Shown: one piece after another, positions 10,716-18,490 of the stretch
Layout of the letters: each line of letters begins with the position of its first letter
Position numbering within the stretch: position 1 is the stretch's first letter
Source of the DNA: Actinomadura hallensis
Lineage (GTDB): Bacteria; Actinomycetota; Actinomycetes; Streptosporangiales; Streptosporangiaceae
DNA length: 64,000 nt
Assembly (NCBI RefSeq): GCF_006716765.1
Contig: NZ_VFPO01000001.1
Span: 1,054,001 to 1,118,000 of the forward strand
Reading direction: 5' to 3'
Notes under the pieces: model-generated
Told to the model about the DNA's origin: nothing
Database searches by the model: none
The model's input: the letters and a program-made list of their open reading frames with translations, nothing else
Program-made: the position numbers and the translations under genes

Positions 10716-10877
10716 TCAGCCGCGCAGATGCTGCCCGTACATCGCCAGCACGACCAGGACGAACACGGTGATCACCGCGACCCGGGTGGGCATCGGCAGC
10801 CGGAGGCGCACGGCGGCCCAGCGCACGCAGAACGCCGCGAGCAGGGACACGACGACGAGGCCGAGGATGCCTTCCAT
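10716..10877 (-). CDS. Small two-helix membrane protein (53 aa)
   Basis: A short gene read directly from the minus strand. It encodes 53 aa with two hydrophobic segments, about 3-22 (GILGLVVVSLLAAFCVRWAA) and 32-48 (RVAVITVFVLVVLAMYG), separated by a basic loop and ending GQHLRG. ATG 10877 has AAGGTG 4 nt upstream; an alternative ATG at 10889 adds four residues. It is divergent from the membrane protein at 11001, and the spacer holds a 9-bp direct repeat. No function can be assigned. The hydrophobic pattern and a ribosome site argue for a real gene. Confidence 0.55.
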   Translation of the reverse strand: MEGILGLVVVSLLAAFCVRWAAVRLRLPMPTRVAVITVFVLVVLAMYGQHLRG

Positions 10878-10926
10878 GGTCACCTTCATCAGTCGGGGGT
10901 GTGCCGCCTGTGTGCACGATAGACCC

Positions 10927-10952
10927 GTAAGGAAGACAGACGTGTAAGGAAG
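10927..10952. repeat. Direct repeat GTAAGGAAG x2 in divergent promoter region
   Basis: The 9-mer GTAAGGAAG occurs at 10927-10935 and again at 10944-10952, a 17-bp period. It sits between the divergent genes starting at 10877 and 11001. It could be an operator for either gene; no known regulator matches it. Confidence 0.5.
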
Positions 10953-10988
10953 TAGTTACCCGCGGGGTCGCCGCGGGAGCCGTCCCGA

Positions 10989-10994
10989 TAACCT
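10989..10994 (+). promoter_or_regulatory. Putative -10 box of leaderless gene
   Basis: TAACCT (TANNNT class) lies 6 nt upstream of the GTG at 11001, and no Shine-Dalgarno is present. This spacing would place the transcription start on or next to the start codon. Confidence 0.4.
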
Positions 10995-11000
10995 CCCCGT

Positions 11001-11402
11001 GTGGCAGATGTGAAGGAAACAGACGGCCGGGACAGGCTCGACGAGATGATGACCAACCTGGCGCGGGGGCGCATCGCCCTCGGCGTCGCGGCGCTCGCCG
11101 TCCCCGGGCTGACGGTGAAGGCACTGCGGCTCGGCGGCGGCGCCGACCCCGGCCGCGACTACCTGGTCCGGGCGTTCGGCGCCCGGGAGGTCGCGCTCGG
11201 CGCCGGCTACCTGCTCAGCCGGGACGAGTCCGGGCGGCGCCTGTGGACGCGGCTCGGCGTCGCGGTCGACGCCCTCGACGTCATGAGCGGCCTGAAGACC
11301 CGCGGGCGGCTGCCGCTCTGGGTCACCGCCGGGCTGGTCGGCGTCGCCGGCAGCGCGACGACGCTCGGTGCGGCGAAGGCCGCCCGCGACCTCGTGGGCT
11401 GA
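11001..11402 (+). CDS. Small integral membrane protein of unknown function
   Basis: 133 aa. After a charged N-terminus (about 20 residues) come hydrophobic stretches around 23-42 (RIALGVAALAVPGLTVKAL), 60-72, 82-95 and 105-125. The layout resembles DUF4267-like membrane proteins, but I do not recognise it with confidence. The GTG start lacks an SD and has TAACCT 6 nt before it, suggesting a leaderless mRNA. It is divergent from the 53-aa membrane protein. A 286-bp spacer separates it from the thiolase. Confidence 0.65.
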   Translation: MADVKETDGRDRLDEMMTNLARGRIALGVAALAVPGLTVKALRLGGGADPGRDYLVRAFGAREVALGAGYLLSRDESGRRLWTRLGVAVDALDVMSGLKTRGRLPLWVTAGLVGVAGSATTLGAAKAARDLVG

Positions 11403-11534
11403 CCCCGGCCCACGTCTCTCCACCGGGTCGTCGCAGGGGCCCGTCCATCCGGCCGGGCCCCGTTCAGGCGACGGCGCGATCCCCGACGGCGGGGCGCGGA
11501 GGAGGTGGATACGGGGACCGCGGCTATAAGCGCT

Positions 11535-11656
11535 GTTTAGGGCTTGCCTAAAGTGGCGGGGAAGGTGCCGGGGTGCGAGGCCGCGAGACTCAGCTCACAT
11601 GGCGTTGCATCCACGGCGTTGTAATCTCAGACTGACCAACCGAATCTGACTCGGTT
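11535..11656 (+). promoter_or_regulatory. Thiolase promoter region with two inverted repeats
   Basis: Two candidate operators precede the thiolase gene. TTTAGG-N5-CCTAAA is at 11535-11551. AACCGA-N7-TCGGTT is at 11638-11656, ending 31 nt before the GTG. Both are perfect two-arm inverted repeats of the size bound by TetR/GntR dimers. The regulator is unknown; the first is too short to be an IdeR box (5-nt centre against 9). Confidence 0.45.
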
Positions 11657-11687
11657 TCGGGACGGAACCCCAAGTTTTGGAGGCGTA

Positions 11688-12833
11688 GTGGCCGAGGCGT
11701 ACATCGTCGGCGCGGTCCGTACCCCAGTCGGTACCAAGAAGGGCGCCCTGAAGGACGTCCACCCGGCCGACCTCGGGGCCCACGTGCTCAAGGAGCTCGT
11801 CAACCGCACGGGCGTCGACCCCTCCGCGGTCGAAGACAACATCATGGGCTGTGTCATGCAGGTCGGCCCGCAGTCCCTTGACATCGCGCGCACCGCGTGG
11901 CTGTCGGCCGGGCTGCCGGAGAGCGTGCCGGGCGTGACCATCGACCGGCAGTGCGGGTCGTCCCAGCAGGCGATCCACTTCGCCGCCCAGGGAGTCCTGT
12001 CCGGCACCCAGGACCTCGTCATCGCGTCCGGCGTCGAGCAGATGGCCGTGGTCCCGATGGGGTCGTCCGTCGCGATGGCCCTGGAGAAGGGCATGCCCTT
12101 CCCCTACGGCGAGGGCTGGGCCGAGCGTTACGGCCAGCAGGAGATCTCCCAGTTCCGCGGTGCGCAGCTGATGGCCGAGAAGTGGGGCTTCAGCCGCAAG
12201 GACATGGAGGAGTTCGCCCTCGAGAGCCACCGGCGCGCCAGCAAGGCGATCGAGGCCGGCTACTTCGACCGGGAGATCGCCCCCATCGCCGGCCTCTCCA
12301 AGGACGAGGGCGCCCGCCCCGACACGACCCTGGAGAAGATGGCGGAGCTGAAGCCGCTCCGCGAGGGCTGGGACATCACCCCGGCCGTCGCCTCGCAGAT
12401 CTCCGTCGGCGCGTCCGCGCTGCTCATCGCGTCCGAGGAGGCCGTCAAGCGGCACAACCTCACCCCCCGCGCCCGCATCCACACCCTCGCGGTCTGCGGC
12501 TCCGACCCGGTCTACATGCTGACCGGCCCGATCCCCGCGACCGAGAAGGCGCTGGAGCGCAGCGGCCTGAAGATCGACGACATCGACGTCTTCGAGGTCA
12601 ACGAGGCGTTCGCCCCGGTGCCGATGGCGTGGGCCAAGGACACCGGCGCGTCGCTGGAGAAGACCAACCCCAACGGCGGCGCGATCGCCCTCGGCCACCC
12701 GCTGGGCGCCACCGGCGGCATCCTGATGACCAAGCTGCTGCACGAGCTGGAGCGCACCGGCGGCCGGTACGGCCTCCAGACCATGTGCGAGGGCGGCGGC
12801 CAGGCCAACGCCACGATCATCGAGAGGCTCTAG
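11688..12833 (+). CDS. Acetyl-CoA C-acyltransferase (thiolase, FadA family)
   Basis: Thiolytic cleavage of 3-ketoacyl-CoA in fatty acid or sterol side-chain beta-oxidation. It is 381 aa, a standard thiolase length. The nucleophile Cys89 is in VTIDRQCGSSQQA. C-terminal motifs EVNEAFAPVPMAW, NPNGGAIALGHPLGATG (catalytic His) and MCEGGGQAN (second catalytic Cys) are all intact. The sequence is near mycobacterial FadA5/FadA6-like proteins, but chain-length preference cannot be told. GTG 11688 has GGAGG at 11679-11683. Two inverted repeats lie in the promoter and a strong hairpin follows the stop, so it appears monocistronic. Confidence 0.9.
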   Translation: MAEAYIVGAVRTPVGTKKGALKDVHPADLGAHVLKELVNRTGVDPSAVEDNIMGCVMQVGPQSLDIARTAWLSAGLPESVPGVTIDRQCGSSQQAIHFAAQGVLSGTQDLVIASGVEQMAVVPMGSSVAMALEKGMPFPYGEGWAERYGQQEISQFRGAQLMAEKWGFSRKDMEEFALESHRRASKAIEAGYFDREIAPIAGLSKDEGARPDTTLEKMAELKPLREGWDITPAVASQISVGASALLIASEEAVKRHNLTPRARIHTLAVCGSDPVYMLTGPIPATEKALERSGLKIDDIDVFEVNEAFAPVPMAWAKDTGASLEKTNPNGGAIALGHPLGATGGILMTKLLHELERTGGRYGLQTMCEGGGQANATIIERL

Positions 12834-12885
12834 CGGATCCCGGCCCGCCCCCGCGGCGCGGGCCCGGATCGCCGAACGCCGCGAG

Positions 12886-12926
12886 CGCCGCATCCCAGCG
12901 CTGGGTTGCAGCGCTGGGACGCGGCG
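12886..12926 (+). terminator. Strong hairpin terminator after thiolase
   Basis: Inner stem TCCCAGCGCTG / CAGCGCTGGGA (11 bp, loop GGTTG) continues past one mismatch into CGCCGC / GCGGCG. The total is about 17 paired positions. It lies 53 nt after the thiolase stop with no T-run. Confidence 0.7.
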
Positions 12927-12945
12927 TGCCGACATCGCGATCACT

Positions 12946-12983
12946 GCCCCTTGGAGCACCGCCGTCCGGTCGCTCCAAGGGGC
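12946..12983. other. Second hairpin, 12-bp perfect stem
   Basis: GCCCCTTGGAGC (12946-12957) pairs perfectly with GCTCCAAGGGGC (12972-12983) around a 14-nt loop. It sits only 19 nt after the thiolase terminator, upstream of the enoyl-CoA hydratase. It could be a second terminator or a leader structure. Confidence 0.55.
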
Positions 12984-12984
12984 G

Positions 12985-13038
12985 GTGGCGTGTCCAGGGG
13001 CAGTGGCGTGTCCAGGGGCGGCGGCGTGTCCAGGGGCA
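12985..13038. repeat. 18-bp tandem repeat, three units
   Basis: Three consecutive 18-bp units of the form GYGGCGTGTCCAGGGGCR at 12985-13002, 13003-13020 and 13021-13038, with a degraded fourth unit after. It lies between the hairpin and the enoyl-CoA hydratase start and appears non-coding. Confidence 0.7.
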
Positions 13039-13088
13039 GCGGCGCGCCGGGTGCCGGTGCGGTCGCGCGGCCAGGGAAGATCTGTGGC

Positions 13089-13868
13089 ATGTACGAAACG
13101 ATCCTTTACGAGGCCGCGGACCGGATCGCCCGGATCACCCTCAACCGGCCCGAGGCGCGCAACGCGCTCAGCGACCAGATGATCGACGAGCTGCTGGACG
13201 CGTTCGAGCGCGCCAAGGCCGACCCGGAGGTCCGGGTCATCGTGCTGACGGGCGCCGGGGACCGGGCCTTCTGCGCGGGCGCCGACCTCGGCGGGCTGGG
13301 CGAGAAGGGCCTGGCCGCCCCGGAGGCGATCCGCGAGAGCGCCCCGTTCCGGCTGTTCACCGCCTTCCCCAGGCTCGGCAAGCCCGTCATCGCGCGGCTC
13401 GCCGGGCACGCCGTCGCGGGCGGTCTGGGGCTGGCCGCCGCGTGCGACCTCGTGATCGCCGCCGACGACGTGAAGCTCGGCACTCCGGAGGTCAACGTCG
13501 GCCTCTGGCCCATGATGATCATGGCGATCATCAACCGGAACGTCGCGCCCAAGCACGCGTTCAAGCTGTACTACACCGGCTCCCGCATCACCGCCGCCGA
13601 GGGCCGCGACATCGGCCTGGTCACCGAGGTCGTCCCCCGCGCCGACCTGGACGCCCGCGTGGACGAGCTGGCCGGTGTCATCGCGTCCAAGAGCCCTCTC
13701 GGCCTGCGGCGCGGCCGCGACGCCTTCTTCGCCATCGAAGGGCGGCCTCTGGAGGACCAGGTGGCGCACCTTCTGGGCGAGCTCGTCGAGCTGGCGGCCA
13801 CCGAGGACGCCAAGGAGGGCATCGCCGCCTTCCTGGAGAACCGCCGGCCGGAGTTCAAGGGCCGCTGA
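13089..13868 (+). CDS. Enoyl-CoA hydratase/isomerase family protein
   Basis: Crotonase-fold enzyme, 259 aa, probably hydrating 2-enoyl-CoA in beta-oxidation. N-terminal LNRPEARNALSDQMIDEL, oxyanion-hole segments RAFCAGADLGGL and AGHAVAGGLGLAAACDL, and TPEVNVGLWP are visible. The first catalytic Glu of classical hydratases would lie near TPEVNVGL; the second acidic residue is less clear, so an isomerase or other crotonase activity is possible. ATG 13089 has AGGGAAG about 9 nt upstream. It follows the thiolase but is separated by two hairpins and a tandem repeat, so it probably has its own promoter. Confidence 0.85.
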   Translation: MYETILYEAADRIARITLNRPEARNALSDQMIDELLDAFERAKADPEVRVIVLTGAGDRAFCAGADLGGLGEKGLAAPEAIRESAPFRLFTAFPRLGKPVIARLAGHAVAGGLGLAAACDLVIAADDVKLGTPEVNVGLWPMMIMAIINRNVAPKHAFKLYYTGSRITAAEGRDIGLVTEVVPRADLDARVDELAGVIASKSPLGLRRGRDAFFAIEGRPLEDQVAHLLGELVELAATEDAKEGIAAFLENRRPEFKGR

Positions 13869-13944
13869 CGCCTTCCTCCGGCACGTATCGCCTCCCCGCG
13901 GCGTGCGCGTCAGCGACCGCCGAGGGGGCCGGCGGCCAAGGATC

Positions 13945-15042
13945 TCAGCGGTGCGGAGGGCTTCCAGCGGGCCCGTACGGGCCGCCCGGGTCGTGACCGT
14001 CCACCGGGTAGGCCCCGGTGGAGTACGGACCGCCAGAAGGCGGACGAGGGCCGCTCAGGGTCTCCTGGTACGGCCCCGCGCCGTAGTCGGACGGCGGCAG
14101 GAACCGGGGCTGCCCCGGCGCGGGCGCGCTGAACGGCGGCGGGGGCGGCGGACCCTGCCGCACCGGCCCGGTCGGCGCGTGCCCGGACACCGCCATCGCC
14201 GGGACCGGCGCCCGCTCCCACGGGCCGGGCTCCCACGGGCCGGACGACGCCGCGGCCCACGGGGACCACCCGAGGCGCCGCATCAGGCGGGCGCGGCGCT
14301 CGGCCAGCCGCTGCTCCTCGCGGTGGCGCCGCTCCGCGAGGACCGCCGACAGCAGGATCTCCGGGCGCACGCCCGGCGGCGGAGGCGGGCTCACCACCTC
14401 GACGACCTGGGAGGCGATCCGCTCGCCCAGCGAGTCGCGGACCTCCGGCAGCAGCTCCCAGAACCGCGACAGGTACTGCCGGGCCGTCATCGCCAGCTCG
14501 TCCGACAGCATCGACAGCTCCAGCGACCGGGCCCAGCCGGCGAGCTGCATTGGCATCACGGCCACGGGGCCGACGAACATCGAGTGGGCCCGCTCCTGGA
14601 TCACGATCGTCCCGGCGAACAGGTCGCCGAGCCGCTTGCCGCGCCGGTTGCACAGCGAGGTGACCAAGGCGGGGGAACCGTAGAACGTCCAGAACTCGAT
14701 GACGCCCGCCAGGGCGCGCACCAGGGCCTGCCTGAACCGGATGGGTCCGCCGTCGTCGGAGACGACCCGGAGCCCGACGGCCATCTTGCCCAGCGTCCGG
14801 CCGCGTGACAGCGTCTCCCACGCGCACGGATATCCGACCAGGACGGTCGCGACGGCCAGGATCGTCAGACCCACCGCCCATGCCTCGTCGGCGATGAGCG
14901 CCGTCATCGCCGTGACGTAGACGGCGATGTTGAGCAGCACCAACTGCACGAGGAAATCGAGCAGGATGGCGCACCCCCGGCTCGCCAGGCGCGCGACCCG
15001 GATGTCGAGCGCCACGGCCTCACCGGTGACGAGTTCGGCCAT
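13945..15042 (-). CDS. RDD-family membrane protein with proline-rich tail
   Basis: 365 aa. The RDD domain occupies about residues 1-165: membrane segments near 24-43 (LLDFLVQLVLLNIAVYV), 50-75 and 125-140, with the family Arg near the start (ARLASRGCAILLDF) and LSRGRTLGKMAVGLRVV. The remaining cytoplasmic tail includes a charged helical region (LAERRHREEQRLAERR) and a Gly/Pro/Tyr-rich tail. ATG 15042 has GGAGGAG just upstream. It is divergent from spoIIM. In mycobacteria the RDD, SpoIIM, DUF58 and MoxR genes form the Rv3690-Rv3695 cluster, so this is the equivalent set. Function is probably envelope-related but not established. Confidence 0.85.
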   Translation of the reverse strand: MAELVTGEAVALDIRVARLASRGCAILLDFLVQLVLLNIAVYVTAMTALIADEAWAVGLTILAVATVLVGYPCAWETLSRGRTLGKMAVGLRVVSDDGGPIRFRQALVRALAGVIEFWTFYGSPALVTSLCNRRGKRLGDLFAGTIVIQERAHSMFVGPVAVMPMQLAGWARSLELSMLSDELAMTARQYLSRFWELLPEVRDSLGERIASQVVEVVSPPPPPGVRPEILLSAVLAERRHREEQRLAERRARLMRRLGWSPWAAASSGPWEPGPWERAPVPAMAVSGHAPTGPVRQGPPPPPPFSAPAPGQPRFLPPSDYGAGPYQETLSGPRPPSGGPYSTGAYPVDGHDPGGPYGPAGSPPHR

Positions 15043-15121
15043 TCCCGCTCCTCCGCTTGCCCCGCTGCCAAGGCGGCAGCCGAGGCAGAGTCCATTTTGC
15101 CGGTTGGACAACAGAAGACGT

Positions 15122-15127
15122 TAGTCT
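15122..15127 (+). promoter_or_regulatory. Putative -10 box of leaderless spoIIM-like gene
   Basis: TAGTCT sits 6 nt before the GTG at 15134. There is no SD in the gap, consistent with leaderless transcription. Confidence 0.4.
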
Positions 15128-15133
15128 CCCCGA

Positions 15134-16129
15134 GTGGACGTTGACGCCTACGTGGCCGCGCACAACGCCGAGTGGCGGCGCCTGGAGTGGCTCATCAACC
15201 GCGGCCGCAAGCTGACCGGAGCGGAGGCCGACGAACTGGTCGAGCTCTACCAGCGGACGGCGACGCACCTGTCGGTCATCCGGTCGAGTTCACCGGACCC
15301 CGAGCTCGTGGCGCGGCTGTCCTCGCTGGTGGCGCGGGGCAGAGCGGCTGTGGCCGGCGCCCAAGCTCCGCTCTGGCGGGACGTCACCCAGTTCGCGAAG
15401 GTGTCCTTCCCGGCGGTCGCCTACCGGATGCGGTGGTGGTGGATCGGCTGCGCCGTCCTCGGCAACCTCGTCGCGCTGGCCCTGGCGATCTGGATCGTCC
15501 ACAGCCCCGAGGTCCAGGCCGGCCTCGGGACGCCCGACGAGATCCGCGACCTGGTCGAGCACGACTTCGCCAATTACTACACCGAGCACTCGGCGTCGTC
15601 CTTCGCGTTCCAGGTGTGGGTCAACAACGCGTGGGTGTCGGCCGTCGCGCTGATATTCGGGATCCTGCTCGGCATTCCCACCGTGTACGTGCTGCTGCTC
15701 AACCAGGTCAACCTCGGCCTGATCGGCGGCCTGATGTTCGCCTACGGCAAGGGCGACGTCTTCTTCGGCCTGATCCTCCCGCACGGTCTGCTGGAGCTGA
15801 CCGCCGTGTACCTGGCCTGCGCCGCGGGACTGAAACTCGGCTGGACGATCATCGATCCGGGGCCGCGGCGCCGCAGCCAGGCGCTCGCCGAGGAGGGCCG
15901 CGCCGCCGTCAGCATCGCCATCGGCCTCGTGGGAGTGCTGCTGGTGTCCGGCCTCATCGAGGGCTTCGTCACCGGCTGGGTGCACACCACGTGGCTGCGC
16001 ATCTCCATCGGGGTCGCGGCCGAGGCCGCGTTCCTCGCCTACGTCATCGTCCTGGGGCGACGCGCCACCCGGCAGGGCGTGACCGGCGACGCCGACATCC
16101 GTCCCGATGCGGCCCCAGTGGCCGGGTGA
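15134..16129 (+). CDS. Stage II sporulation protein M (SpoIIM/DUF95) family membrane protein
   Basis: 331 aa. A helical cytoplasmic N-terminus (about 1-95, EWRRLEWLINRGRKL) is followed by five or so membrane segments starting at WWWIGCAVLGNLVALALAIWIV. The family signature NNAWVSAVALIFGILLGIPT and the GLILPHGLLELTAVYLA segment are intact. In Bacillus SpoIIM acts in engulfment with SpoIID/P; in actinobacteria this relative is part of the RDD-DUF58-MoxR cluster and its role is unknown. GTG 15134 lacks an SD and has a TANNNT box 6 nt upstream. It converges on the DUF58 gene 22 nt away. Confidence 0.88.
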   Translation: MDVDAYVAAHNAEWRRLEWLINRGRKLTGAEADELVELYQRTATHLSVIRSSSPDPELVARLSSLVARGRAAVAGAQAPLWRDVTQFAKVSFPAVAYRMRWWWIGCAVLGNLVALALAIWIVHSPEVQAGLGTPDEIRDLVEHDFANYYTEHSASSFAFQVWVNNAWVSAVALIFGILLGIPTVYVLLLNQVNLGLIGGLMFAYGKGDVFFGLILPHGLLELTAVYLACAAGLKLGWTIIDPGPRRRSQALAEEGRAAVSIAIGLVGVLLVSGLIEGFVTGWVHTTWLRISIGVAAEAAFLAYVIVLGRRATRQGVTGDADIRPDAAPVAG

Positions 16130-16151
16130 CCGGCCCTCAGGGCGCACGGGG

Positions 16152-17444
16152 TCACAGCCGCCCGGCGGCCTTCAGTGCCAGGTAGGCGTCCGCCAAAGCG
16201 GGAGCTATCTCGTCTGGCGGGGCGTCCACTACTTCGACGCCGTGACCGCGCAGCTCTGCGGTGAGGCGGCGGCGCTCGGCGCGCGCGCGTTCCGCGGCGG
16301 CCGCGTCGTACACGGCGGCGAGGTCGCCGCGTCCCGCCGCCATCTCCTCGATCCGCGGGTCCGACACCGCGGCGATCATGACGAGGTGGCGGGCGGTGAG
16401 CTGCGGCAGCAGCGGCAGCAGGCCCTCCTCCATCGCCGCGGTGTTCAGCTCGGTGAGCAGCACGACCAGGCAGCGCTGCCTGACCCGCGCCATCAGCGTC
16501 GACACCATCCCCGCGGCGTCGGACTCGATGAGCTCCGGCTCCAGCGGCGCGAACGCGTGCACCATCGAGGGCAGCAGGTCCGTCCGGGACGCGCCCTCGA
16601 CGCGGGCGCGGACCCGCCGGTCGTAGGCCAGCACGTCCACGCGGTCCCCGGCACGGGACGCCAGCGCGCCGAGCAGCAGCGCCGCGTCCATGGAGCAGTC
16701 GAGGCGGGGGATGTCGCCGACCCGTCCCGCCGACGTGCGGCCGGTGTCGAGGACCAGGTAGATGCGCCGGTCGCGCTCGGGACGCCACGTCCGGACGACC
16801 ACGTCGTTGCGCCGCGCGGTGGCCCGCCAGTCGATGGAGCGGACGTCGTCGCCGTCCACGTACTCGCGCAGCGAGTCGAACTCGGTCCCCTGCCCGCGGA
16901 TCAGGGCCACGTGCGCGCCGGTCAGCTCGCGCAGCCGGGCGAGCTTGGCGGGCAGGTGGCGGCGCGACGGGAACGCCGGCAGGGCGCGCAGCGTCCAGGG
17001 CGCGGGACGTGAAAGCTGCCGCGCGGCCAGCCCGAGGGGGCCGACGGAGCGGACCACGACGGTCACGGACTTCCGGTCGCCGCGGCGGGTCGGCGTCAAC
17101 GTCATCTCAACGCGGCGTCGTTCACCGGCGGGAACGTTCACCTTGACCGTGCGGGGCGTGGCGCCGGCGCTGGGCGGCCACACGTCCCGCAGGCGCGCCT
17201 TGAGACGACGCCGCCCGAGGTTCTCCACGATCAGCGACACCTGGGCCGTCTCACCCAGGCGGACGTTGGTGTCGCCCGCACGGTGGAAGCGCAGGGCGCG
17301 GACGTTCCCCGCCAGGGCCATGTCGACGACGACCCCCAGCAGCAGGGCGCCCCACACCCCGAACATCGCCCACCAGCTCGGTGCGAACAGCGGGACGAGC
17401 GCGCCGAGCAGGGCCAGCAGCCCCAGGCGTCCGGTCAGAGCCAT
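16152..17444 (-). CDS. DUF58 domain protein (MoxR partner, VWA-like)
   Basis: 430 aa. Two N-terminal membrane segments (about 5-24 and 26-45), a beta-rich domain, then the DUF58 core TEFDSLREYVDGDDVRSIDW and a von Willebrand A-like fold starting IYLVLDTGRTSAG. DUF58 proteins are encoded next to MoxR ATPases and are thought to be their client or adaptor. Its ATG overlaps the moxR stop by one base (TGATG), so translation is coupled. The C-terminus is a helical ADAYLALKAAGRL. Confidence 0.88.
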   Translation of the reverse strand: MALTGRLGLLALLGALVPLFAPSWWAMFGVWGALLLGVVVDMALAGNVRALRFHRAGDTNVRLGETAQVSLIVENLGRRRLKARLRDVWPPSAGATPRTVKVNVPAGERRRVEMTLTPTRRGDRKSVTVVVRSVGPLGLAARQLSRPAPWTLRALPAFPSRRHLPAKLARLRELTGAHVALIRGQGTEFDSLREYVDGDDVRSIDWRATARRNDVVVRTWRPERDRRIYLVLDTGRTSAGRVGDIPRLDCSMDAALLLGALASRAGDRVDVLAYDRRVRARVEGASRTDLLPSMVHAFAPLEPELIESDAAGMVSTLMARVRQRCLVVLLTELNTAAMEEGLLPLLPQLTARHLVMIAAVSDPRIEEMAAGRGDLAAVYDAAAAERARAERRRLTAELRGHGVEVVDAPPDEIAPALADAYLALKAAGRL

Positions 17445-18490
17445 CAGCGCGGGGCGGGGACGTGGGCGAGGATGCCCTCCAGCACGCCGTCGGCGGTCGC
17501 GCCCTCCAGCTCCGCCTCCGGACGGAGCTGGACGCGGTGCCGCAGCGTCGGCCGGGCGAGGGCCTTCACGTCGTCGGGCGTCACGTAGTCGCGGCCCGAC
17601 AGCCACGCCCAGGCGCGGGACGTGGCCAGCAGCGCCGTCGCACCGCGCGGGGACACGCCGAGCTGGAGCGACGGGGACTGCCGTGTGGCGCGGCACAGGT
17701 CCACGACATAGGCGGCGACCTTGGGGTCGAGGTGGATGGCCTTGACCGCGGCGCGCCCGGCGGCGAGGTCGCTCGCGCCCGCGACCGGCTTCACCACCGA
17801 CAGGTCGCGCGGGTCGAACCCGGACGCGTGCCGCTGGAGCATGGCGATCTCTTCGTCGCGTGTGGGGACGGGCACGGTCAGCTTGACCAGGAACCGGTCG
17901 AGCTGAGCCTCGGGAAGAGGGTAGGTGCCCTCGTACTCGATCGGGTTCTGCGTCGCGCACACCACGAACGGGTCGGGCAAAGCGCGCGCGGAGCCCTCCA
18001 CGGAGACCTGGCGCTCCTCCATGGCCTCCAAGAGGGACGCCTGCGTCTTCGGCGGCGTCCGGTTGATCTCGTCCGCGAGCAGGAGGTTGGTGAAGACCGG
18101 CCCCTCGCGGAACTCGAACTCCGCGGTCCTGGTGTCGTACACCAGCGAGCCGGTCACGTCTCCCGGCATCAGGTCAGGGGTGAACTGGACGCGCTTGAAG
18201 TCGAGGTCGAGCGCACGTGAAAGCGTCTTGACGAGCAGGGTCTTGGCCGTACCGGGGACGCCCTCCAACAGCACGTGGCCGCGACAGAGCAACGCGATGA
18301 CCAGACCGGTCACCACGGAGTCCTGGCCGACGACCGTCTTGGCGACCTCGGCGCGCAGCGCCGTGAGCGCCGCACGGGCCTTCTCGCCCTGCCGCCGCGT
18401 CTCCTCGGGGACGGCGCTCGGCGCGGAGGCGCCCGAAGCGCCCGTGCCGCCGGGCACGTCGTCCTTCCCGAGCTCCGCTGGATGGTTCAA
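17444..18490 (-). CDS. moxR: MoxR-family AAA+ ATPase
   Basis: Chaperone-type ATPase, 348 aa. Walker A GVPGTAKT, Walker B LLLADEINR, sensor segment ATQNPIEYEGTYPLPEAQLDRF and a C-terminal lid with SPRGATALLATSRAWAW are all present. The first 40 residues are a low-complexity leader. It starts at TTG 18490, overlapping the stop of the upstream DUF4350 gene (TTGA); the nearest purine-rich site AAAGGCAGG is about 15 nt away, so an internal start is possible. It is tightly coupled to DUF58 downstream. Related MoxR systems help mature or insert cofactors in protein complexes; the client here is unknown. Confidence 0.92.
   Translation of the reverse strand: MNHPAELGKDDVPGGTGASGASAPSAVPEETRRQGEKARAALTALRAEVAKTVVGQDSVVTGLVIALLCRGHVLLEGVPGTAKTLLVKTLSRALDLDFKRVQFTPDLMPGDVTGSLVYDTRTAEFEFREGPVFTNLLLADEINRTPPKTQASLLEAMEERQVSVEGSARALPDPFVVCATQNPIEYEGTYPLPEAQLDRFLVKLTVPVPTRDEEIAMLQRHASGFDPRDLSVVKPVAGASDLAAGRAAVKAIHLDPKVAAYVVDLCRATRQSPSLQLGVSPRGATALLATSRAWAWLSGRDYVTPDDVKALARPTLRHRVQLRPEAELEGATADGVLEGILAHVPAPR

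Noticed and set aside
11535-11551. IdeR iron box before the thiolase gene
   Set aside because: Arms fit TTAGG/CCTAA but the centre is 5 nt instead of 9 and lacks the inner TTAG/CTAA, so it is not a DtxR-type box.
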